A DNA stretch of 10,791 nt, taken from the NCBI GenBank assembly GCA_001796495.1, contig MGMR01000075.1, positions 1 through 10,791 on the forward strand. The letters run 5' to 3'. A model generated the notes under the pieces. The model was not told the DNA's origin, did not search any database, and was given only the letters and a program-made list of their open reading frames with translations. Origin of the DNA: Chloroflexi bacterium RBG_13_51_18 (lineage in GTDB: Bacteria > Chloroflexota > Dehalococcoidia > Dehalococcoidales > RBG-16-60-22). Positions 1 to 6,684 of this stretch are shown here, piece after piece. A program made the position numbers and the translations under genes. Position 1 is the first letter of the stretch. Each line of letters starts with the position of its first letter.

Positions 1-491
1 TCTACCGCTGTAAGGGCGACGATAGATGGGTCGCCGTCGCTGTGATGAGCAACGCGGAGTGGCAGAGCCTGGTGAAGGTGATGGGCAGCCCTGAATGGGC
101 GCAGTCCAGGAAATACTCTAAAGCGGCCGGAAGGGTCAGGTACAGCGACCAGCTTGATAAAAAGGTGGAGGAATGGACTTTAAACTACCCGCCGGAAGCG
201 GTGGAGGCAATGCTCCAGCAGGTTGGTGTGGGAGCGGGCGTCGTCGCCAACGCGCAGGACATCGATGAAGACCCGCAGATGAACTACTACAATTTCTACC
301 GCGAGATTGACCACCCCTTCATGGGCAGGCTGCGCTATTACCACCCCGCCCCTATAAAGCTCTCGGCAGTGAAGACGGCGTTGGGCCGGCCGGTCCTTAT
401 CGGAGAGCATACCGACTATATCTGCAAGAATATTCTCGGCATGTCGCAGGGAGAAATAGACACACTGCGGCAAAAAGGCGCGTTCGAGTAG
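1..491 (+). CDS. CaiB/BaiF family (class III) CoA-transferase, C-terminal part, 5' end outside the window
   Basis: Class III CoA-transferases move CoA between carboxylic acids in the cytoplasm. The reading frame is open from base 3 to the TAG at 489-491 (162 residues), so the true start lies upstream; the GTG at 42 is internal. The visible part matches the family's C-terminal half: an opening YRCKGDDRWVAVAV strand, the segment GAGVVANAQDIDEDPQM (normally a G/A-P/V-V-x-x-x-x-D/E-x-x-x-DPQ element), a DHPFMGRLRYYHPAPIKLS stretch, then GEHTDYICKNILGMSQGEI, which corresponds to the conserved LGEHT...LG.s..ei ending. The catalytic aspartate lies in the missing N-terminal half, so the substrate acid cannot be inferred. 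The gene converges on the formate dehydrogenase gene with 15 bp between the stop codons and no obvious terminator hairpin. Confidence 0.9.
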   Translation, partial: YRCKGDDRWVAVAVMSNAEWQSLVKVMGSPEWAQSRKYSKAAGRVRYSDQLDKKVEEWTLNYPPEAVEAMLQQVGVGAGVVANAQDIDEDPQMNYYNFYREIDHPFMGRLRYYHPAPIKLSAVKTALGRPVLIGEHTDYICKNILGMSQGEIDTLRQKGAFE

Positions 492-506
492 ACCAGAGAC
501 ACTTTT

Positions 507-3308
507 TTATGCCGGACTGGCAGCAGCCTGGCGTATTTTCTCCACCCTCACCGCGGAGACCTTAAGCTCGGGTGTCTTGGCCACGGGGTCGTAGGCGGGA
601 TTGGTTAGCTCATTGGTGGGGCTTTCCGCAAAGTGGAAGGTCATGGCTATCGTTCCCTCTGGAGACGAGTCCGTTACCAGCGCTTTAGCCTTTACGTCCC
701 CGCGACGGGATATTACCCGCACCATCTCGCCGTCGCTGATATCCAGTGATTTGGCGTCCGCGGGATGAATCGCCACCAGCTCTTCCTTGCGGAAGATATT
801 CAGTCCCCTCACCTTGCGCGTCATCGTGCCGGTATGGTACTGGAACAGGCTGCGGTGGGTTGTCAACACCAGCGGGTATTCGTCATCCGGCATTTCCACC
901 GGCGGCTTGTAGGTCAGCGGCACGAAGCGCCCCTTGCCGCGGGAAAATATTTCGGTATGGAGAATGGCCGTGCCGGGGTGCTCTTCCGTGGGGCAGGGCC
1001 ACTGCAGACTGCCGCTTTCCAGTCGTTTATAGTTAATACCGCCGTAGCTGGGGGTGAGGCGGGCGATTTCTTCCATGATGCTTTCAGCGCTGTCGAAGTC
1101 GAAACCTTTGGCCCCCATGCGTTGGGCGACCTGGCAGATTATCCACCAGTCGGGCTTGCTGTCGCCGACGGGTTCTATAGCTTGCCTGACTCTCTGCACG
1201 CGGCGCTCCGTATTGGTAAAGGTGCCGTCTTTTTCCGCGAAGCTGCAGGCCGGCAGGACGACATCGGCCAGCAGTGCCGTCTCCGATAGAAAGATGTCCT
1301 GCACCGCGAAGAAGTCCAGTCGACGCAGCGCTTCGCGTACGTGTTTGCCGTCGGGGTCGCTTAAAGACGGGTTCTCCCCCACGAGGTAGATGGCTTTAAT
1401 CCCGCCGTCATGAGCGGCGGGGATGATATCGGAAAGCGTCATTCCGGGCTTGGGGTCCAGTTTAGTCCCCCAGGCCGCCTCGAATTTCTGCTGCGCTTTC
1501 TCGTCGGATACGGACTGGTAGCCGGGGTAAACATTCGGCAGAGCCCCCACATCGCAGGCGCCCTGGACATTGTTCTGGCCGCGTAAAGGATTAACGCCGG
1601 AGCCGGGCTTGCCGATATTGCCGGTGATCATCGCCAGGTTGGCCACGGCCATGACGTTGTCCGTGCCGTGCGTATGCTGCGTGATGCCCATGGTGTAGAG
1701 AATGGAGGCCGGGCTGTTTTCAGCATATATTCTGGCGGCAGCGGCTACGGTCTCTGCGGGGACGCCGGTTATTTCCTCAACCAGGTTGAGCGGATAATCT
1801 AAAAGTGATTCCTTTAAAGCATCATAGTTTTCACACCTTTTGTCGATGAAAGAAATATCCATAAGTCCTTCAAGCACAATGACCTTCATCATGCCCATCA
1901 GTAAAACCACGTCAGTGCCGGAGCGGTGCCGCAGCCAGATGGTGGCGTCATGCACCAGCCCGATTTCCAGCGGGTTGGCCACGATAAGTTTGGCGCCCCG
2001 GCGGACGGCGCGGCGGACATTCATGCCGATGATAGGATGGGCTTCCGTGGTATTTGTTCCGATAGCCAGGATGCACCGCGCATCGACGATATCGCTGATG
2101 GAGTTGGTCATTGCCCCGCTGCCGAAGGTGGTGGCCAGACCGGCCACGGTGGGGGCATGTCAGAGGCGGGCACAGTGGTCGACGTTATTCGTCCCCAGCA
2201 CCGCCCTGGCAAACTTCTGCATGACGTAGTTATCCTCGTTGGTGGCCCGCGCGGAGGTTATCATCGCCGCCTCGTCGCCGTGATACTTGCCCAGCTTTTC
2301 GGCAACCAGTGAAAGGGCTTCTTCCCAGGAAGCTTCCACCAGGATGCCGTTCTTCCTGATAAGGGGAGTGGTCAGGCGGTCTTTATGGTTGACGAATTCG
2401 GCAATGCCGAATCGCCCTTTAACGCAGAGTCGACCCTGGTTGGCAGGCCCCTCGGGGTCGCCGCGGACACCGGTAATCTTATTATCTTTAACGCCCAGGT
2501 ACATGGAACAGCCCACGCCGCAATAGGCGCAAACGGTCTTGACCTCTTTGTCCGGTCGTGTAATTTCCTTGGGCTTCATCGCGCCCACGGGACAGCGCAC
2601 CATGCACTCGCCGCAGGAGCGGCAAATCGAGTCCATTAACGATTTATCGCCGAAGGTGGCGACCTTGACATCATAGCCGCGGTTGGCCATATCGATAGCG
2701 CCGACGCCCGTTATCTCCTGGCAGGCGCGCACACAGCGGGAGCAAAGGATGCAACGATTGCGGTCGAGGTCGAAGAAGGGATTGCTGGTATCGATATCTC
2801 GCGGCTTGGTGTCCCGGGGGATACTTAGTTCGTGCACGCCCAGGTAATCGACGACTTCCTGGAGTTCGCAGTTCTGGTTGGAGGGGCAGGTTACACAGCG
2901 GTCGGTAACATTAACCTGGCGCAGGCAGATATCATTAGGCCCGCAGCGCTCCCGGCGGTGGCACACCAGGCATTCGCAGGGATGGGTGCTTAATATAAGC
3001 TCCAGGGAGGAGCGCCGCACCTCGTTGATAGCGGCCGACTCCGTAGTTACGACCATGCCTTCCGTGGCTGGGGTGGTGCAGGCGGTAGGCAGGCCGCGCA
3101 TTTTCTCAATCTCAACTACGCAGAGGCGGCAGCCGCCATACGGTTCGAGGTCGGGGTAATAGCACAGGGTGGGGATATAGATATCAGCCCGGCGGGCCGC
3201 TTCCAGCACCGTCGTCCCCTCCGGGACCTCTATTTTCACCCCGTTGATAGACAGCGTGATTGTTTTCAGCGTCTTCTCACCCGCCACAGCCGTATCGGTT
3301 GTCGTCAT
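507..3308 (-). CDS. fdhA: Formate dehydrogenase catalytic subunit, selenocysteine-containing, with NuoG-like Fe-S N-terminus
   Basis: Oxidises formate to CO2 (or reduces CO2) at a Mo/W-bis-pterin centre. No Tat signal is seen, so it is probably cytoplasmic. It is read as one 933-residue protein through the in-frame TGA at 2160-2162 (Sec383, context DHCARL-U-HAPTVAGL, as in bacterial FDHs). Domains in order: [2Fe-2S] ferredoxin (C49, C60, C63, C77); His-Cys3 cluster (H109, C113, C116, C122); an additional Cys set (C128, C138, C141, C147); two [4Fe-4S] ferredoxin motifs (C186/189/192/196 and C229/232/235/239); the pterin-proximal cluster (C260, C263, C267, C295) with K297; the molybdopterin domain including NPLRGQNNVQGACDVGALPN; and a C-terminal dinucleotide-binding domain (TTHRSLFQYHTGTMTRK). 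ATG 3308 is preferred because GGAGG lies 6 nt upstream; a GTG at 3341 has no ribosome site. No NuoE/NuoF-like or membrane partner is adjacent, so the electron acceptor is unknown. The maturation and Sec-insertion genes lie outside the window. Confidence 0.95.
2112..2162 (-). promoter_or_regulatory. Bacterial SECIS element in the fdhA mRNA
   Basis: Directly after the UGA the minus-strand RNA forms a perfect 6-bp stem, GUGGCC (2147-2142) with GGCCAC (2136-2131), closing a GGUCU loop (2141-2137). The GGU starts 18 nt after the UGA, the same register and the same loop sequence as the E. coli fdhF SECIS, which SelB recognises. A possible lower stem pairs UGCCCC (2157-2152) with GGGGCA (2117-2112). 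The pairings are seen by eye and were not energy-calculated. Confidence 0.9.
2160..2162 (-). other. Selenocysteine codon (in-frame UGA) of formate dehydrogenase
   Basis: On the minus strand the codons run GTC GAC CAC TGT GCC CGC CTC TGA CAT GCC CCC ACC GTG, giving V-D-H-C-A-R-L-U-H-A-P-T-V. In E. coli FdhF the equivalent stretch is CCARV-U-HGPSVAGL, with Sec next to a catalytic His. The frame continues without any shift for another 550 codons of conserved FDH sequence, and the SECIS-like hairpin follows at the expected distance. A nonsense mutation or pseudogene would not give this combination. Confidence 0.96.
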
Positions 3309-3314
3309 CGGTTG

Positions 3315-3319
3315 CCTCC
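3315..3319 (-). promoter_or_regulatory. Ribosome binding site that fixes the fdhA start
   Basis: GGAGG on the minus strand lies 6 nt upstream of ATG 3308. The upstream in-frame GTG at 3341 is preceded by an A/T-containing stretch with no Shine-Dalgarno match, so translation from 3308 is preferred. Confidence 0.8.
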
Positions 3320-3384
3320 GGATAGTACTCTGCGGAAACACTAATGGAATCGCCGGCGGTGATGCCCGGCTGTTTTTCCCTTTA

Positions 3385-3413
3385 TTATTAACATCTGGGA
3401 GCTATAATTGCAA
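3385..3413 (-). promoter_or_regulatory. Candidate sigma70-type promoter for fdhA
   Basis: Minus strand: TTGCAA (3413-3408) as -35, exactly 17 bp, then TAATAA (3390-3385) as -10. Transcription would start near 3378 and leave a leader of about 70 nt before ATG 3308. The motif match is imperfect but the spacing is optimal, and it is the best candidate in the roughly 235 bp between the two genes. Confidence 0.45.
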
Positions 3414-3451
3414 GCGCAGATATTGAAATAATGCAGGAAACAGCCGCCGCG

Positions 3452-3488
3452 CCGGTTTTCCAGGTTGTTATCGGGCGGAAAACACCGG
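3452..3488. repeat. Imperfect inverted repeat between the MBL-fold gene and fdhA
   Basis: CCGGTTTTCC (3452-3461) faces GGAAAACACCGG (3477-3488). Pairing is 10 bp interrupted by a small bulge, around a 15-nt loop. There is no U-run after it on either strand, so it is not a classical intrinsic terminator. It could be an operator, a factor-assisted 3' end of the upstream transcript, or a chance dyad. Confidence 0.4.
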
Positions 3489-3543
3489 CATTGAAGGCAA
3501 AAAACGGGAGAAACCAGGTGCCGTCCGGGGTTGAAAAGACTCT

Positions 3544-4314
3544 CTAAAGCTCCAGCAGCATGCCTTCATAAGCAACATCGATAGGGATAGACAGGTGTTC
3601 TCCTACTAAGGCGAGTCCCTCTCTGATTTCAGTCTCATGGGAGGCATCAATGTGGATGGCAACTACCCGTGGCAGATAGCCTTTAATATCGCGGAAACTG
3701 ATTAATTCGCGCTCGAGGAGGCGGGGAGTAAGATGGCCCGTCTTGACGACGAAATCCTCATGGCCATCGGGCATGGTAACATCAATCATCAGCAGTTGCG
3801 GGGATATATGCCGCCAGCATTCTGCCAGGTCAGGGCCGGTATCGCCGGTGTAAAAAATAGCAATGCCGTGAGTATCGCTGATTTGATAACCCACGGACGC
3901 CGCTGCGTGGCGCACGGGGACGGGGAGGATGGTAAAGCCGTTAATCCATTGTTCTTCATAAGGCTCGACGGGCATAAAACGAACGATAGGCTGCCCTTCC
4001 GGTATTTTCTGAAATTCAGGATAAATCAGCGCGTTTAGCAGGTGGGTCCGTATAACCTCGTTGACGACGGCCATGGCGTAGATATTGAGATGTACGCCGG
4101 CGTTGTAGAAGTTATAAGCCATGGTGGGGATGTCGCGGACATGGTCCATGTGGTGGTGGGTTAGTATGACCGCCTCGATATCCCGCTGCTCGCTGATGGA
4201 AAGATGGGCGGTCAGGCCGCCGGCTTCAACGGCTAGCTTGTCGTCGATTATAAAGGTAACACAACTGCTGCTGGACGATTCAGAGTTATGCGCGCCGAGT
4301 ATACGGATATTCAT
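3544..4314 (-). CDS. Metallo-beta-lactamase fold hydrolase, RNase Z / class II cyclic-nucleotide phosphodiesterase-like
   Basis: A 256-residue cytoplasmic metallohydrolase. The dinuclear metal site is visible: H53-x-H55-x-D57-H58 (in LTHHHMDHVRD), H136 (VRHAA), D158 (YTGDTG) and H221 (AIHID). The N-terminus MNIRILGAHN with a run of serines, and the KTGHLTP segment around residue 194, resemble single-domain RNase Z-like enzymes and class II cyclic-nucleotide phosphodiesterases. The long exosite arm of true RNase Z is not apparent. It is the last gene of a run after a nucleotidyl cyclase and a GAF-HD-GYP protein, which favours a signalling-nucleotide phosphodiesterase, though that is inference from context. 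GGGGAAAG just before the ATG serves as ribosome site. Fold assignment is sure; substrate is not. Confidence 0.85.
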   Translation of the reverse strand: MNIRILGAHNSESSSSSCVTFIIDDKLAVEAGGLTAHLSISEQRDIEAVILTHHHMDHVRDIPTMAYNFYNAGVHLNIYAMAVVNEVIRTHLLNALIYPEFQKIPEGQPIVRFMPVEPYEEQWINGFTILPVPVRHAAASVGYQISDTHGIAIFYTGDTGPDLAECWRHISPQLLMIDVTMPDGHEDFVVKTGHLTPRLLERELISFRDIKGYLPRVVAIHIDASHETEIREGLALVGEHLSIPIDVAYEGMLLEL

Positions 4315-4324
4315 ATCTTTCCCC

Positions 4325-4351
4325 GCTTGAAGATTAATTCAAGCTGTTTTT
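4325..4351. repeat. Perfect 7-bp hairpin just upstream of the MBL-fold gene
   Basis: GCTTGAA (4325-4331), 6-nt loop, TTCAAGC (4338-4344), then TGTTTTT on the plus strand. Read as plus-strand RNA it looks like a short terminator, but no plus-strand gene ends here. In the minus-strand transcript it sits directly before the GGGGAAAG ribosome site, so it could modulate translation of the third gene of the group. Confidence 0.45.
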
Positions 4352-4379
4352 ACCAGTCACCCGGTTATTATCCTTAATG

Positions 4380-5504
4380 TTAATTTCGTTCGCCGTTGAG
4401 TCGCACTCCGGCAGCAAAGGCTTTTAACGCCTTGGGGCAAAACTGCGTGCCGGCGTTTTGATTGAGTTCTTTGATGGCTTTTTCAAGGGATAAAGCGCCG
4501 CGGTATGAAGAATCTATAGTCATGGCGTCAAAAGCGTCCGCTATAGCAATCAGACGGGCGCCCATGGGGATGTCCTCACCCTTCAACCCGTCCGGATACC
4601 CCGTGCCGTCATATTTTTCGTGGTGATAGAGGACAAATTCACTGGCTTTTTCCAGGAATGGAATCTCCCTCAAGAGCTCGGCTCCTATTACCGGGTGGGC
4701 GCGCATTATCTCCCACTCTCCCGGTGTCAGGGGGCCCGGTTTACTCAATATGCTGGAGTCGATGGCAATTTTTCCTATGTCATGCAAGACAGCGGCGTAT
4801 TCCAGGTTCTCCATTTCTTCCGGGGAGAAATAAAGCGCCGCCCCGGCCTTTAATGAGTATTCCATTACCCTTTGAGAATGCCCGCGCATGTGGCTGTCTT
4901 TGGAATCGATAGCCGCCGCCAGGGCCGTAACCGTATTTTTATAGGCGTCCAGCACCGTCTGGTGGAGATTGGTATTTTCAATGGCCATAGCGGCGGTGTT
5001 GGCTACGGAAACAACCGACTCCATATCCTCTTCGCCGAAAATGCTGCCGTCGCGCTTGTTGAGCACCTCAAGAACTCCGAGAATCTTACGGTGGACGGTT
5101 AGAGGAGCGCAGACCAGAGACCTGGTGTTGAAGCCGGTAGTATCATCGATAATTTTATGGAAATTGGTGCTCCGCTTGACATCATTTACGATTAGCGGCT
5201 TGCCCGTGCGGACCACCTGCCCGGCGATACCGTATTGAGTATTCAGTTTCACCTGGCGCAGCGCCCTGCCTACCGGGCCGGAGGCTACCTCAAAGTAAAG
5301 GTCATGGTCATTGTTTCTGAGCAAAAGTATCGAGGCCGCCTCGGCATTGAGCATGTGCTGGGTCATGGTGATAATCTGTTCCAGCATGTCCATGAGGCGT
5401 GACTTTTTATTAGCTTCGTATAGCTTTTCAAGCTTCGCTAGATTGTTCTGCTCTACGCCGCCGGCAGGCATTTTCCCGATTATTTTTTCAAGGCTATCAA
5501 CCAT
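4380..5504 (-). CDS. GAF domain - HD-GYP domain phosphodiesterase
   Basis: A probable soluble signalling protein of 374 residues with no membrane segment. After a short charged N-terminus, a GAF sensor domain covers about residues 37-181. It includes NK at 149-150, F156 and D160, part of the NKFDE signature of cyclic-nucleotide-binding GAFs, but with Met161 instead of Glu. An HD-GYP domain follows (about 184-370) with H209, H241-D242 (VLHDIGKIAID), H270, H294-H295 (YHHEKYDGTGYP), the GYP triad at 302-304 and D323. All expected metal ligands and the GYP motif are present, so cyclic-di-nucleotide hydrolysis, usually of c-di-GMP, is expected. The start is uncertain: ATG 5504 has GAGG 8 nt upstream, while ATG 5522 (six residues longer, 16 nt after the cyclase stop) has none. 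It is probably cotranscribed with the cyclase gene. Confidence 0.9.
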   Translation of the reverse strand: MVDSLEKIIGKMPAGGVEQNNLAKLEKLYEANKKSRLMDMLEQIITMTQHMLNAEAASILLLRNNDHDLYFEVASGPVGRALRQVKLNTQYGIAGQVVRTGKPLIVNDVKRSTNFHKIIDDTTGFNTRSLVCAPLTVHRKILGVLEVLNKRDGSIFGEEDMESVVSVANTAAMAIENTNLHQTVLDAYKNTVTALAAAIDSKDSHMRGHSQRVMEYSLKAGAALYFSPEEMENLEYAAVLHDIGKIAIDSSILSKPGPLTPGEWEIMRAHPVIGAELLREIPFLEKASEFVLYHHEKYDGTGYPDGLKGEDIPMGARLIAIADAFDAMTIDSSYRGALSLEKAIKELNQNAGTQFCPKALKAFAAGVRLNGERN

Positions 5505-5538
5505 CTCATTGTCCTCATTCATTAAAGTATGGTTTATA

Positions 5539-6369
5539 TCATACAGCTACTGCATTTGCCATGGTATTTTCAACACTGCGGAATTGCATCTTTTGTTTTT
5601 CCGTTAATTTGTTAAATTCTTCTTTTACCACCCAAATCATCTCGTTGTCACCGACGCCGCGGATAGACACATATTTAGGCACAAAAAGCTGCGCATACTG
5701 GGGAGATAGAGCCTCCTGGACCGGAAAGCCCCGGTGGGGAAAACAAAAAGTCAATGGGGAAAGATTGGACAGCCTGGACGCGCTGTTGATACAATGCCCG
5801 ATATAATCGTTGCCGTTGCCGATACTGAAAACCTTGCCTCTGGCCATGCCGCAGCGGAGAATACTCGGCGGCTTGTTGACGGACATTTTAATCTGGGGAT
5901 AGAAATCCCCCTGGTAGGCGTAGCAGATCTTGTAGAGAGTGGCGGCCAGGCGGCAAATCTGCTCGTCATTCATCCTCTGCGCGTTCCACACGACGAGCAG
6001 CCCGTCTCCCAGGAATTTCACGAGTATAGGAAGCTCCGCCCAGAAACGGGAGCTGTCGCCCTCGTCATCGGTGAGACCGTAGACTACGCTATTGAAAAAC
6101 CAGTCGTAATAGCTGTTGAGAAATGAAGGTATAGCCAGGTAGGCGTCCACCTGGTTGCAGAAGTTGGTAAAACCGGACAGGTCGAAGACCGCCGCAACGG
6201 CTTCCTTTTCCTGGCAGGGTGTTTTTAAATCGCCCAGGTGGAGTATCGATGAATTAAATTTGTCAAAGATATCGGCATTAACTATCGTCAGCCCGTTGGA
6301 CTGCTCCTGGGCAAAGCCCCCTGCGGAACTTGTACGCCTGACACGTCTGATTATCCTGCGTTTCATCAT
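5539..6369 (-). CDS. Class III adenylate/guanylate cyclase domain protein
   Basis: A protein of 276 residues built around one class III cyclase homology domain (about residues 55-225). Metal-binding and substrate residues can be picked out: D63 in FDLSGFTNF, K118 and D122 in VKFLGDGLL, D188 in GNDYIG, and N195 and R199 in CINSASRL. All canonical catalytic positions are thus filled, arguing for an active enzyme that would work as a homodimer. The purine (ATP or GTP) cannot be told with confidence. The N-terminus is basic (KRRIIRRVRR) without a convincing signal or membrane helix. ATG 6369 is chosen because AAGGA lies 8 nt upstream; ATGs at 6411 and 6402 lack a ribosome site. The gene heads a probable operon with the GAF-HD-GYP and MBL-fold genes and is divergent from glnA. 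A rapidly diverging, non-cyclase CHD protein remains possible. Confidence 0.82.
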   Translation of the reverse strand: MMKRRIIRRVRRTSSAGGFAQEQSNGLTIVNADIFDKFNSSILHLGDLKTPCQEKEAVAAVFDLSGFTNFCNQVDAYLAIPSFLNSYYDWFFNSVVYGLTDDEGDSSRFWAELPILVKFLGDGLLVVWNAQRMNDEQICRLAATLYKICYAYQGDFYPQIKMSVNKPPSILRCGMARGKVFSIGNGNDYIGHCINSASRLSNLSPLTFCFPHRGFPVQEALSPQYAQLFVPKYVSIRGVGDNEMIWVVKEEFNKLTEKQKMQFRSVENTMANAVAV

Positions 6370-6377
6370 TTCACTTT

Positions 6378-6382
6378 TCCTT
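6378..6382 (-). promoter_or_regulatory. Ribosome binding site deciding the cyclase start
   Basis: AAGGA on the minus strand, 8 nt upstream of ATG 6369. The two earlier in-frame ATGs (6411, 6402) are preceded by A/T-rich sequence without a match. Confidence 0.6.
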
Positions 6383-6388
6383 GCAGAG

Positions 6389-6410
6389 TTATGCAAATAC
6401 ATCTTATGCA
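6389..6410. repeat. Direct repeat TTATGCA upstream of the cyclase gene
   Basis: TTATGCA occurs at 6389-6395 and again at 6404-6410, a 15-bp period, within A/T-rich DNA just before the chosen cyclase start. It may be an operator half-site pair or chance. No convincing -35/-10 pair for the cyclase gene was found nearby. Confidence 0.3.
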
Positions 6411-6515
6411 TAAAAATATAAACAAAACATAAACACGGCTGGTCTCATTCTAAATACTTTATGAACATCAGGCACAGGGTGTTTAGTTCGTAAAGCACCT
6501 GACCTCGTGAATCTG

Positions 6516-6542
6516 TTGACGGTATGAATAATGCGGGATAAT
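6516..6542 (+). promoter_or_regulatory. Weak candidate upstream promoter for glnA
   Basis: TTGACG (6516-6521) and GATAAT (6537-6542) separated by 15 bp. Both hexamers are good but the spacing is short for sigma70. If used, it would give a long leader that spans the 11-bp repeat array and the dyad. Confidence 0.3.
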
Positions 6543-6559
6543 CACCGGTAAATCCGTTA

Positions 6560-6597
6560 TTAACGAAAATGTAACCTTTCCGTAATCCATTCGTAAT
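6560..6597 (+). promoter_or_regulatory. Four 11-bp-phased (T/G)TAA(C/T) boxes upstream of glnA, probable response-regulator operator
   Basis: TTAAC (6560), GTAAC (6571), GTAAT (6582) and GTAAT (6593) begin exactly 11 bp apart, each separated by 6 bp. Tandem half-sites on an 11-bp period are typical for OmpR/PhoB-family winged-helix regulators. The arrangement and sequence resemble the actinobacterial GlnR box (gTnAc-n6-GaAAc-n6), which controls glnA. A TAAAAT at 6608-6613 could serve as -10, placing the last two boxes over a poor -35, as in activator-dependent promoters. The regulator identity is inferred. Confidence 0.55.
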
Positions 6598-6623
6598 ATT
6601 TGCCCTTTAAAATGAAAACGTAT

Positions 6624-6652
6624 GGGGTTAAAAAGCGAAGAAAATTAACCCC
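6624..6652 (+). repeat. 8-bp inverted repeat in the glnA leader
   Basis: GGGGTTAA (6624-6631) pairs perfectly with TTAACCCC (6645-6652) around a 13-nt A-rich loop. It ends 32 nt before the glnA ATG. If transcription starts from the TAAAAT at 6608-6613, the stem-loop would form the very 5' end of the mRNA. No U-run follows, so it is not a simple terminator. It could be a protein-binding dyad or an mRNA-stabilising or translation-controlling hairpin. Confidence 0.5.
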
Positions 6653-6684
6653 GGTATTTATAAAGACCTTAACAGGAGGGAGCA

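Noticed and set aside
491..507. Terminator between the convergent CoA-transferase and fdhA genes
   Set aside because: A T-run exists at 503-508 but no stable stem precedes it on either strand.
765..1289. 174-codon plus-strand open frame opposite fdhA
   Set aside because: It is a shadow of the well-conserved FDH coding strand, with no ribosome site or family resemblance.
507..2147. Separate 546-residue gene starting at GTG 2147
   Set aside because: It is the C-terminal part of the formate dehydrogenase. The frame is continuous with the upstream part through the Sec UGA, and the GTG lies inside the SECIS stem with no ribosome site.
2160..2162. Nonsense mutation or frameshift making fdhA a pseudogene
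   Set aside because: The TGA is at the exact Sec position, flanked by conserved residues on both sides in the same frame, and has a SECIS hairpin.
6415..6443. Promoter for the cyclase gene built on TATATT (minus strand)
   Set aside because: The hexamer at the proper -35 distance (ACCAGC) does not resemble TTGACA, so no promoter was called.
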